A stretch of 64,000 bases of DNA, taken from VRUE01 sp963753585. Its GTDB lineage: Bacteria; Actinomycetota; Thermoleophilia; Solirubrobacterales; 70-9. The notes under the pieces are model-generated. The model saw only the letters and a list, made by a program, of their open reading frames with translations. It did no database searches and had not been told where the DNA came from. Location: assembly GCA_963753585.1 (NCBI GenBank), contig CAVWCU010000001.1, positions 310,001-374,000 of the forward strand, read 5' to 3'. A program made the position numbers and the translations under genes. Shown one piece after another: positions 1-7,454 of the stretch (position 1 is its first letter; each line of letters starts with the position of its first letter).

Positions 1-9
1 CAACAGTTC

Positions 10-49
10 GGCAACAGGACAGTGCGAAGCAGGCACGTTTTGAGGCAAC
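10..49. repeat. GGCAACA-type repeats at left edge
   Basis: GGCAACA lies at 10-16 and GGCAACG at 43-49, and the window itself opens with CAACA. The same heptamer occurs three times next to the integrase start at 7284-7322. Sites of this kind at both ends of an integrated segment would fit arm-type integrase sites, but the motif is short and the pairing is inference. Confidence 0.3.
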
Positions 50-72
50 GGACGACGGACTGCGTGTGTTGC

Positions 73-672
73 TTAGCGGCGCCGCGAGTGGCGACGGGGA
101 AGGACCGTGATCGCGAAGGTGGCGGAGGCCTCGTGGATAAGGTCGACAGGCACCGCTGTCGTCTTGGCGGCGCTCCGTGGCGGTTTGCGCGAGCCGAAGA
201 GAGCGATGGAGACCAGCTGCCCGCGCGGGTCGTGGCGAGCCTTGTAGCGGATGCCGGCGTAGCCGGCCTCTTGAAAGGTGAGCGCCCAGCCCTGGGTCAG
301 GTTGTAGTTGGTCGTGGAATGGATCTCAGCGGTGAGACCGATGAGTCCGAGAACGGTTGGGTCCGTTAGGTCAACGACGTTTGCTTTGGGTGGACGCAGC
401 CTGGATAGCCGCTGTGTGTCCACCAGCGGCTCCGGGATCACCCCGCCTGGCCGTAGTAGGCGCCCGAACTTCTCGACGAAGGCGCCAATCGGCTCCTCGG
501 CGAGGTAGCAAGTGCCTGACTCAGCGAGGTTGAACCTGCCATCCGGGCCGACGTCGAAGAACCAGGGCGCGACGTCGGCGGCATGGATTCGCCACAGAGG
601 TTTCGCCCCGAGCTTCGTGCTGGGAAGCTCAGGCAGGTCGTCCGGAGGAGCGGGCAGGCCGCGCGGACTCAA
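73..672 (-). CDS. RES-domain toxin
   Basis: The 199-residue protein has the features of RES-domain toxins of type II toxin-antitoxin modules: an early WRIHAAD segment, then GRFN and TCYLAEEPIGAFVE. Characterised RES toxins degrade cellular NAD+ and use conserved Arg, Tyr and Glu residues; Arg and Glu in matching places are visible here. It starts 4 bp inside the upstream antitoxin gene, so the two are translationally coupled in the order antitoxin then toxin. The setting beside ABC-3C genes and an integrase suits a mobile defence or stability role. Family call is firm; NAD+ degradation is inferred from relatives. Confidence 0.8.
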   Translation of the reverse strand: MSPRGLPAPPDDLPELPSTKLGAKPLWRIHAADVAPWFFDVGPDGRFNLAESGTCYLAEEPIGAFVEKFGRLLRPGGVIPEPLVDTQRLSRLRPPKANVVDLTDPTVLGLIGLTAEIHSTTNYNLTQGWALTFQEAGYAGIRYKARHDPRGQLVSIALFGSRKPPRSAAKTTAVPVDLIHEASATFAITVLPRRHSRRR

Positions 673-1178
673 CGCTTCAGGTCGGCCACGGTTCGGTGAG
701 CCGAGAGAAGCAGGGGCTCGATGTCCGCGTCAGCGAAGGCATCAACCGGCGCCCGGTTGCCAAGCTCCGGCTGGGGCGCGGTGGCAAATGCGGCAAGCGT
801 CCACGAGTCGAGCCCCGCATCGCCGAAGATCTCGTTGAGTTCCTTGATCGCCATGAAGGGCGCCCCGCTGGCCGCATCGAACTGCCAGCGCGGGTAGCGA
901 ACCAGCCCAGCGTCGTCGCGCAGCGCGATCACCGACCCACTGACGACCCGCTTGCGCAGCGCCTCCCGGCTGATCCCACCGAGCAGAACCCGCGCTTCAG
1001 CACTGGTCAGCAGATCCCCAAGCGCCCGCTCCCAGGCCCCGCCGGCAAGCACGACCATCGCTGCGCGGCGACCGAGCACCTCAGCATCATCAGCCGAGCT
1101 CGGCTGACCGCCGATCTCGGTCAGAGTGCGTCGGAACTCTTCGACAGTGCGATCTAGGAGGGCTGGATTTGCCGCCAT
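669..1178 (-). CDS. Antitoxin of RES module (Xre/MbcA/ParS type)
   Basis: This 169-residue protein directly precedes the RES toxin and overlaps it by 4 bp. Its central part (ALRKRVVSGSVIALRD) looks like the helix-turn-helix segment of RES-associated antitoxins, and the C-terminal third (FDAASGAPFMAIKELNEIFG...) looks like the toxin-docking MbcA/ParS region. Such antitoxins bind and neutralise the toxin and repress their own promoter. No clear Shine-Dalgarno sequence precedes the ATG at 1178. The function call depends largely on gene context. Confidence 0.72.
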   Translation of the reverse strand: MAANPALLDRTVEEFRRTLTEIGGQPSSADDAEVLGRRAAMVVLAGGAWERALGDLLTSAEARVLLGGISREALRKRVVSGSVIALRDDAGLVRYPRWQFDAASGAPFMAIKELNEIFGDAGLDSWTLAAFATAPQPELGNRAPVDAFADADIEPLLLSAHRTVADLKR

Positions 1179-1435
1179 TGACTGCCAAGGATAGCGTCAA
1201 CCTCGTCAACCTTCAAGGGCTAGTTCGCATGCGCCCAGCCCTTGATCCCGATGCCGCGTCGCTTTAGTTGGCCCGGCGTCTCATCAGGACTGTCCGTTTC
1301 GACACTTAAATTCAATAGATTGCCGAAAGAGGGCTGAACGAATGGGTTGGGGGGCGTGCCAGTGCTAGTTTGCGGTTTGCGGGTGAATGACTGCGGCGGC
1401 CTCGCAGATGCGTCTATCTGGCGGAAGGGCATCTG

Positions 1436-2341
1436 ATGGACCGCGAAGAGATTGTCTTGGCCTGGCACTCCCTCACGTTCCGCGTCCAGTGCGCGGAGCG
1501 CACTGGCGCCGAATTCCAGTCCTTCTTTGAGCAGATCATGGAAAAGCTCGATCCGAGCTTTATCAAGGTCAAGCCTTCCGGCAAGGAAGGGGATTGGAAG
1601 TGCGATGGCTGGCTACCCGGTTCCGGTACCTGCTTTCAGGTTTACGCGCCCGAGAATCTGACCGTCTCTCAGACAGTGGCCAAGATCAAGGATGACTTTG
1701 CTGGCGCCGTTAAGAAATGGAAGGGCCAGATGAAGCGCTGGGTTTTCGTCTGGAGTGCATGGGAGAAGGGGATTCCCGCTGCTGTCCTCAGCTGTCTCAA
1801 CGATCTCACCAAGGATAGCCAAGAGATCGAGGTCGACCAATGGGGGCGCGAGCGCCTCTGGCAGCAAGTTAGAACGTTGCCCGAGAACGACCGCATCGAC
1901 CTCCTTGGCGTCGTTCCGATCCCCGCCGAGATCACTGCCACCACCGACCACGAGGTCCAAGTCCTGCTTACCTACATCGCTGACCAGCCCATCCCCAATC
2001 TCGACGGGGATCTGGGGCTCGTCGAGCTTGAGGAGAAGATGGACCGCAACGAGTTTGACGACGGTGTCCGCATCCTCGTCAAGGCGGCAATGCCGATTGT
2101 CCCCACTGTCGAGCACTACGTCTCAAACCACCCAGACCAGCGTTTCTCCCAGCGCGTTGCTGTCTCTCTTGCCGAGCGCTATGGAGAGCTGAGTGGCGAG
2201 CTCGATGGTGATCCAAATGCCGTCTTTGGAGGCCTCCTTGACCGGATCGCTGGAGATTCTGGCCCCCAAAGCAAGGAGCGGTGGGCTGCGGTTGCAATAG
2301 TGGCTCACTACTTTGAGCTCTGCGACATCTTCGAGCGATGA
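1436..2341 (+). CDS. ABC-3C effector-type protein with REase-like N-terminus
   Basis: The 301-residue protein is the first gene of a five-gene coupled operon. Residues about 22-75 look like a restriction-endonuclease-like fold: an early Glu (EFQSFFEQIM), then GDWKCDGW, then CFQVYAPE, where Q-x-Y replaces the usual E-x-K. This pattern is common in N-terminal domains of ABC-three-component proteins. The remainder is probably the C-terminal domain that couples the effector to the ATPase complex. GGAAGGGC lies 7 bases before the ATG. It overlaps the next gene by 4 bp. Predicted role: nuclease arm of an anti-phage or anti-plasmid system. The nuclease assignment is inferred from motif spacing. Confidence 0.72.
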   Translation: MDREEIVLAWHSLTFRVQCAERTGAEFQSFFEQIMEKLDPSFIKVKPSGKEGDWKCDGWLPGSGTCFQVYAPENLTVSQTVAKIKDDFAGAVKKWKGQMKRWVFVWSAWEKGIPAAVLSCLNDLTKDSQEIEVDQWGRERLWQQVRTLPENDRIDLLGVVPIPAEITATTDHEVQVLLTYIADQPIPNLDGDLGLVELEEKMDRNEFDDGVRILVKAAMPIVPTVEHYVSNHPDQRFSQRVAVSLAERYGELSGELDGDPNAVFGGLLDRIAGDSGPQSKERWAAVAIVAHYFELCDIFER

Positions 2342-2562
2342 TCCTCCCCACCAAGCACTTGCAGCCCGAGCGATCCCTCCTAAACCAGGGCGCTTTCTTG
2401 CTCTCGCGTCTGGCGCAGCCCCAAACCGTCAATGCGCTCTGGGCTGCAGCCCGCGAGACGGCTGGCGTCCGCTCCTTCGACCAGTTCTGCCTTGGTCTCA
2501 GCTTCCTCTTCTCCATCGGCCTCGTCCGGGTTGACGACGGCCTCGTCGTCAGGGCCTCGTGA
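2338..2562 (+). CDS. ABC-3C middle component (MC6-like)
   Basis: This 74-residue protein begins MILPTKHLQPERSLL and continues with NQGAFLLSRL, LWAAAR, FDQFCLGLSFLFSIGLV. This is the small winged-helix-like 'middle component' that bridges effector and ABC ATPase in three-component systems. It overlaps the upstream gene by 4 bp and the ATPase gene by 4 bp, so the three subunits are probably made in fixed ratio. Its small size is normal for the family. The call rests on the N-terminal signature together with position between the effector and a DUF2326 ATPase. Confidence 0.82.
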   Translation: MILPTKHLQPERSLLNQGAFLLSRLAQPQTVNALWAAARETAGVRSFDQFCLGLSFLFSIGLVRVDDGLVVRAS

Positions 2563-4322
2563 TCCGCGCGATCACCGCCTCGGGCGAGTCCTTCAAGCCA
2601 GTCGAGTTCAGCGAGGGCTTCAATGTGGTTCTCGCCGAACGAACGGATGAGGCGACCGAGCGCGACTCCCGCAATGGCTCCGGCAAGACCTCGCTTGTCG
2701 AGATCATCCACTTCTGCCTCGGTGCCAAACTTTCCTCAACTTTGGCTGAGCCCGCCCTCGACGGCTGGACTTTCTCGACCCGGATCGACCTCGGCCAGAC
2801 CGAGGCAACTGTCTCTCGCAACACCGCGCGCCAGAACCGTGTCCGGATTGACCCTGTCGAATCCGCTTGGCACCTCCAGGAGCGCCTAGACGAGGAGACC
2901 GGTGAGCGCTACTTCACCGTCGATGATTGGAAGGAGGCGCTTAGCGAGATCTATTTCAACCTCCCTCGCGAGCTCCTCGAAGAGACCTACACGCCTTCTG
3001 CCCGAACTCTCCTTCCATACTTCGCCCGTCGCGGTCGCGACGCTTTTAGCGACCCCTTCACCTTCTTTCGCGGACAGCAGAGCTGGAGTCGGCAGGCCTC
3101 TGCCGCAGTCTTGCTCGGGCTCGACTGGCAGATTGTTCGTAACGCAGAGCTCTTCCAACTCAAAGAAAAGCGCATCCGCGAAGCTCGCAAGGCAATTGAG
3201 GCCCTGCGCAGGACTGCAGATCCAGGAGGAGGCGATGGAGAGGATCTAGAGGGACGTCTGGAGGCCATGAAGATCAACCTCGAACGTGAGATTCGCGAGG
3301 CCGCCCGCCAGCTGGAGACTTTTCAAGTCCACCCTCAATACGAGGAGTTGGAGTCCGAAGCGAGTGAGCTCACTAAGGAGATCCATGACCTCTCTGGCCA
3401 GAACGTCTCCGATCGCGAGCTCTTGGAGTTCAACCGGGCCTCGCTCCAAAGTGATCGACCCGCTGATCCCCAGGCGATTGAGGCAATGTATGCCGAGGCT
3501 GGGGTCTATTTCCCCGAGCAGCTAACCGATCGCCTTGAGGCGGTGAAGAGTTTTCACGATCAGATCTACGCCAACCGCCGTAATTATTTGGAGAGCGAGC
3601 TTGAGCGTCTCCAGGCGGTGATCGAGGAGCGCGAGCGCAAGATTGAGTCCCTCTCGGACCGTCGCGCAACCCTGCTCAACGTCCTCAGAGAGCACACTGC
3701 GCTCGGCGAGCACCTGCGCCTACAAGAGCTCCATAATGCCCGCTCCGAACAGCTCGGTCAGATCGGGGCCGAGCTTGATCAGATTCGCCAGTTCGACCAA
3801 GAACTTGCCGATCTGCGTCTGCGCCGCGATCAGAATGCGATCGCCGCCCGCGAGGACTTTCAGGAGCGCCGTCCGCAGTGGAGCCGCGCAGTCGATCTTT
3901 TTGGCGCCAACACCGCCGAGCTCTACGAGAGCCCTGGTGAACTCATGATCAGCGTTGCCGACAACGGCGGGCTCAAGCTTGCCTACGAGATCGAGCGAGG
4001 CGCCAGTCAGGGTGTCCAGGAGATGATGGTCTTTTGCTACGACCTGATGCTCGCCGAGATCTGGTCGGATCGCAGCCCCTCACCCGGATTCCTCGTCCAC
4101 GACAGCACGATCTTCGATGGAGTCGACGAGCGTCAGATCGCTCTCGGTCTTTCGCTCGCTGAGCGCAAGTCGCGCGAATGTGGCTTCCAGTACATCTGCT
4201 GTCTCAACTCCGACACTGTGCCTTGGAATGAGTTGTCGGACGGCTTTGACCTGCGCGAGTCCGTTCGTCTTGAGCTTTCCGACGAGGGCGATGCCGGCGG
4301 TCTATTTGGGATTCGCTTCTAG
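2559..4322 (+). CDS. ABC-3C ATPase, DUF2326 family (Rad50/SMC-like)
   Basis: The 587-residue protein has a Walker A motif at about residues 38-45 (RNGSGKTS), a long coiled-coil centre (about 180-430), and a C-terminal ATPase half with the DUF2326 hallmark HDSTIFDGVDERQ. Such proteins resemble SMC/Rad50 ATPases and are the sensor or motor part of ABC-3C and Lamassu-type defence systems. The GTG start at 2559 overlaps the middle-component stop by 4 bp. The coding sequence then overlaps the HEPN-like gene by 32 bp, so the operon does not end here. Activation of the nuclease subunit on foreign DNA is inferred from characterised relatives. Confidence 0.87.
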   Translation: MIRAITASGESFKPVEFSEGFNVVLAERTDEATERDSRNGSGKTSLVEIIHFCLGAKLSSTLAEPALDGWTFSTRIDLGQTEATVSRNTARQNRVRIDPVESAWHLQERLDEETGERYFTVDDWKEALSEIYFNLPRELLEETYTPSARTLLPYFARRGRDAFSDPFTFFRGQQSWSRQASAAVLLGLDWQIVRNAELFQLKEKRIREARKAIEALRRTADPGGGDGEDLEGRLEAMKINLEREIREAARQLETFQVHPQYEELESEASELTKEIHDLSGQNVSDRELLEFNRASLQSDRPADPQAIEAMYAEAGVYFPEQLTDRLEAVKSFHDQIYANRRNYLESELERLQAVIEERERKIESLSDRRATLLNVLREHTALGEHLRLQELHNARSEQLGQIGAELDQIRQFDQELADLRLRRDQNAIAAREDFQERRPQWSRAVDLFGANTAELYESPGELMISVADNGGLKLAYEIERGASQGVQEMMVFCYDLMLAEIWSDRSPSPGFLVHDSTIFDGVDERQIALGLSLAERKSRECGFQYICCLNSDTVPWNELSDGFDLRESVRLELSDEGDAGGLFGIRF

Positions 4323-4929
4323 GGCGCTGGATGAGGTGCCTGATTTTGAAGAAAACATAGATATTCCCTGGCCCCGTACAGGGGATAAGGTTTTTGCCTT
4401 CGGAGACGATTGGTGGATGAATGCCTGTGTGAACTGGGGCGGGGGATGGACGCTCTACGCGATTGGCTACAAGAGCGCAGGTGATGTTCTGGTTGAACGG
4501 GTCGCAGTGGACCGTGGCGAAGCAGATGCTTTGGTCTACCCAATCGTCTTTTGCTATCGCCAGTACTTGGAGTTGATGCTCAAGGACACGTTGGGGCAAG
4601 CTCGCCGCTATCACGGAATCGACGAGCAATTCGACAACAAGCACTCCCTGCTGCACCATTGGTTGCCTCTTCGCAAGTTGCTAGAGAGGAGATGGCCGGA
4701 GAGGCCGGAGCCGCTCGACGCAGTGGAAGACAGCGTGCGCCAGTTCGACGAGGTTGACGAGGGCTCCTTCGCCTTCCGTTACTCCATTTCTACGAGTGGG
4801 AAGCCGTCTCTGCCCAGTGAGATGCAGCACATCAATCTCCGCAATTTGGCGGAGGTCGTTGCCCGCATCGGCACGTTCCTTGAGGCCTGCGCGACTGGCC
4901 TGAGCGCTGAGCGTGAAGCTGCTGAATGA
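4291..4929 (+). CDS. HEPN-like protein coupled to ABC-3C
   Basis: The 212-residue protein is read from an ATG at 4291, 32 bp inside the ATPase gene. The segment YPIVFCYRQYLELMLKDTL followed some 25 residues later by NKHSLLHHWLPLRKLL resembles helical HEPN-superfamily proteins, in which an Arg and a nearby His can form an RNase site. The strict R-x4-6-H motif is not obvious, so it may be a non-catalytic or nucleotide-binding HEPN member. No partner minimal nucleotidyltransferase is visible. Its location between the ATPase and the AlbA-domain gene suggests an accessory arm of the same defence operon. Confidence 0.5.
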   Translation: MPAVYLGFASRALDEVPDFEENIDIPWPRTGDKVFAFGDDWWMNACVNWGGGWTLYAIGYKSAGDVLVERVAVDRGEADALVYPIVFCYRQYLELMLKDTLGQARRYHGIDEQFDNKHSLLHHWLPLRKLLERRWPERPEPLDAVEDSVRQFDEVDEGSFAFRYSISTSGKPSLPSEMQHINLRNLAEVVARIGTFLEACATGLSAEREAAE

Positions 4930-6067
4930 CGGAATGCCCCTGGCCCAGGTCCGACATAAACGCGACGAGGAATATCTGGAGGTCGTCGGCCTAGGGAGGA
5001 TTGTGCCCACTGATGCTGGCCTTGTAGCTACGCGAGAGGTTCTGGAGCCGGTCGGCTTGACGAGTTTGCAGGCGGCGCTCTGCCGCTACGAGTACTCCTG
5101 GGGTGCTCCCGGCGAAATCCACATCACCGACGAAGACGAAGCCCAGATCGATGATGAGAGCCAGCTTGACCAGATGTCACTTATTTTCCGTGACGGACGG
5201 CTCATGGCACAGACGTTTGTGGCCGCGGTTGAGGCGAAGCCAGATGAGCAAGTCATTCGGAGCTTGGCGTCACCCGTGCTTGAGCGGGAGAGTATGAAGA
5301 TCGTCGAGATCTACCTCACGGAGGAGAGGTGGGGTTGGGGGGTATGGCTCACGCTTGAGATCCCGATCCGTCGCAGGAGCGTTGGCGATGCTCTTCGGCG
5401 CGCCGATCTCATCTGCGGAGTGATCGAAGGTGCATACCCCGACGAATTTGATGTCGCTTCGGCCGCCTCTGTTATAAGGGCGCGGCATCCAGAGCTCCTA
5501 GTCGGCGCTTTCGAGAGCGAGTGGCTCGATGCGAAGCGCTCGCCTTACCGACTCGACCGACAAAGCGGTCAGTACGAGCTAGCCAAGGATGTCGCCTCCT
5601 TCGCCAATGCCAGCGGTGGTCTAATCCTTATCGGAGCCAAGACCAAGGGTCGGCTCGAGGGCGACGAAATCACCAAGGTAAATGGATGTGTTCTCGCCGA
5701 TGCGGCGCCCGATCGCTTGCGCCCTGTAGTCCAGAAGCGTGTCTATCCACGCATGGAGGGAGTGAAGATTGAACAGATACCCCTTTCTTCTAGCGATCGA
5801 GGTGTGGTTCTGATCGAGGTTCCAAGCCAGGCGGAGAGCCAGAAGCCATTCCTGGTTGTTGGAACCAGGAATGGCGATCAGGTTTCTGAGCTTGGCTTCA
5901 CCTATGCCGTGCGGGAGGGAGAAGACACCGAGGCGCCTCGTATCGAGGTTGTGCACCAGCTAATCCGCGCTGGTAAAGCCGGATTGGCTGGGGATGGCTC
6001 TCGGTCCGAGGTTGAAGCGCTTCGCGCCGATCTGAAGAGACTCGAAGCCGTTCGTCGTCTCATCTAG
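4913..6067 (+). CDS. AlbA/Schlafen-domain protein
   Basis: The 384-residue protein has no recognised N-terminal domain. Residues about 203-330 form an AlbA_2 (Schlafen-type) domain, with E-W-L-D-A-K, LAKDVASFANASGG and LILIGAKTKG as the usual core. Such domains bind nucleic acid or nucleotide and sometimes cleave RNA; the E..D.K pattern is compatible with catalysis. The C-terminus ends in a short coiled coil (VEALRADLKRLEAVRRL). The GTG at 4913 gives a 17-bp overlap with the HEPN-like gene; an ATG at 4934 is an alternative. It is the last gene of the ABC-3C operon and converges on the integrase. Confidence 0.68.
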   Translation: MKLLNDGMPLAQVRHKRDEEYLEVVGLGRIVPTDAGLVATREVLEPVGLTSLQAALCRYEYSWGAPGEIHITDEDEAQIDDESQLDQMSLIFRDGRLMAQTFVAAVEAKPDEQVIRSLASPVLERESMKIVEIYLTEERWGWGVWLTLEIPIRRRSVGDALRRADLICGVIEGAYPDEFDVASAASVIRARHPELLVGAFESEWLDAKRSPYRLDRQSGQYELAKDVASFANASGGLILIGAKTKGRLEGDEITKVNGCVLADAAPDRLRPVVQKRVYPRMEGVKIEQIPLSSSDRGVVLIEVPSQAESQKPFLVVGTRNGDQVSELGFTYAVREGEDTEAPRIEVVHQLIRAGKAGLAGDGSRSEVEALRADLKRLEAVRRLI

Positions 6068-7199
6068 TCCATGGTTGGACTTCCACCGCGTCGTCGAGGA
6101 AGTCGGCGGAGCCGACGCCCTCTTCAAGCAGGTGGACGTAGGTGCGCAGGGTGAAGGCGGCATCGGCGTGACCGAGCCAGGTCTGAATCTGCTTGATGTC
6201 CTTGCCGTTTGCGAAGAGCAGCGAGGCGCAGGTGTGGCGGAAGGTATGGAAGCTGACCCACGGCATGCCGACTAGCGCCCGGGCCGGGTTGAGCACGCGA
6301 TCGGCGACCTTGCCGCGGATCAGCTCGGTGCCGACATCGGAGGTGAAGACGGGCTCCGTTGGGCCGGAGTAGTTCGCCTCCCGATGCTCGATGAGCCGTG
6401 CCATCATCTTCGGCGCCAGCGGGATGTCGCGCCGCCCGGAGCCGCTCTTCAGTCGCCGGCGCTGGCAGCGGTAGAACTGCTCGCGGACCTTTACATGGGG
6501 GTTGCTCTCCAGCTCCATGTGCTCCCAGGTCAGGCCAATCATCTCGGAGATGCGCAGTCCGGTATGGACGAGGAACTCGAAGAAGAGATGCCAGTCCTCG
6601 GGGATCGCCGAGAGCAGGGTTGTCAGCTCGACTCTGGTCAGTGCCTTGGCTCGATCCTCGTCCGGCACCTCCTCGACCAGGGGTGCGGGAATGCGGACGC
6701 CGCGGATCGGGTTCGTGCTGATCAGTCCGTCTTCGAGCGCGGTGGCGAAGAGAGTCGAGAGCGAGGCCCTTGTTTTCCTGATCATCGAGGTGCTCTTGCC
6801 TTCGTTGCGCATCGCCATCAAGAGCTCGCGGACGTCTTTCGGCTCGATTTCGCTGAGCTTCAGGGTCTTCCAGCGCGGCATCGCGAAGTTCTCGATCGTG
6901 CGCTGGTACTCCGGGCGGGTGGTCTCCGAGAAGCCGCGCTGGGTGCGTCCGGCGTAGGTCTCAATCCATTGCGGGAAGTAGTCGCCGAAGCGGGTCCGCT
7001 CGACCGGTTTGCTGTCGACCGAGTCGCGGAGCGCCTTTTTCTCGCGCGCTTCGTTGAAGGTGCGGCAGGTTTCTTTGTGCTGGCGGCCTCGGTGGCGCCA
7101 GGTGATCACGTAGGGGCAGTCGCAGCGGCCGGTGCCGTCGCACCTGCTTCCGTGGGCGCGGTAGATGCCGGGGGAGGAGGTCTTCGCTAGCTGGGTCAT
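6060..7199 (-). CDS. Tyrosine integrase
   Basis: The 379-residue protein has an N-terminal zinc-like region (CDGTGRCDCPYV) of the kind found in actinobacterial integrases, a SAM-like core-binding domain, and a catalytic domain with HTGLRISE (Arg I), SFHTFRH (His and Arg II), LGHAD (His III) and the nucleophile Tyr in RTYVHLL. All key residues are present, so it should be active. The ATG at 7199 is chosen because AAAGGA lies 6 bases upstream. It converges on the AlbA-domain gene with an 8-bp overlap and likely mobilises the defence cargo to its left. A tRNA 3' end lies about 270 bp beyond its start. Confidence 0.9.
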   Translation of the reverse strand: MTQLAKTSSPGIYRAHGSRCDGTGRCDCPYVITWRHRGRQHKETCRTFNEAREKKALRDSVDSKPVERTRFGDYFPQWIETYAGRTQRGFSETTRPEYQRTIENFAMPRWKTLKLSEIEPKDVRELLMAMRNEGKSTSMIRKTRASLSTLFATALEDGLISTNPIRGVRIPAPLVEEVPDEDRAKALTRVELTTLLSAIPEDWHLFFEFLVHTGLRISEMIGLTWEHMELESNPHVKVREQFYRCQRRRLKSGSGRRDIPLAPKMMARLIEHREANYSGPTEPVFTSDVGTELIRGKVADRVLNPARALVGMPWVSFHTFRHTCASLLFANGKDIKQIQTWLGHADAAFTLRTYVHLLEEGVGSADFLDDAVEVQPWTR

Positions 7200-7283
7200 G
7201 GTCATTCCTTTCGCTGCCAGGAATTGCCCTGGCGTTCGGTCCATGCCTCTTCCACGGACGAGCCAGAGCCTGCGCCACCCCTC

Positions 7284-7322
7284 GGCAACAGCATGCTGCT
7301 TCTCGGCAACAAAAAGGCAACA
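7284..7322. repeat. Three GGCAACA sites before integrase
   Basis: GGCAACA occurs at 7284-7290, 7305-7311 and 7316-7322, in the leader of the integrase gene. Clustered direct repeats between int and attP are typical arm-type integrase binding sites. The same heptamer recurs at 10-16 near the left edge of the window. Binding is inferred. Confidence 0.4.
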
Positions 7323-7454
7323 GCACGTCCGTTGATAGACGCAAACAACCGCAAATAGCGAGCTTCCAAGAAGTCGCTCTGTTTTCGGCTGTTTGCTGCT
7401 GTTAAGCGGGATTGCCGCCGGATTAGAAAAAGCCCTGCAAATTGGGGGCTTTTC

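Noticed and set aside
1179..1435. Small gene between the RES module and the ABC-3C operon
   Set aside because: No frame has a credible start with a ribosome site; the stretch likely holds divergent promoters.
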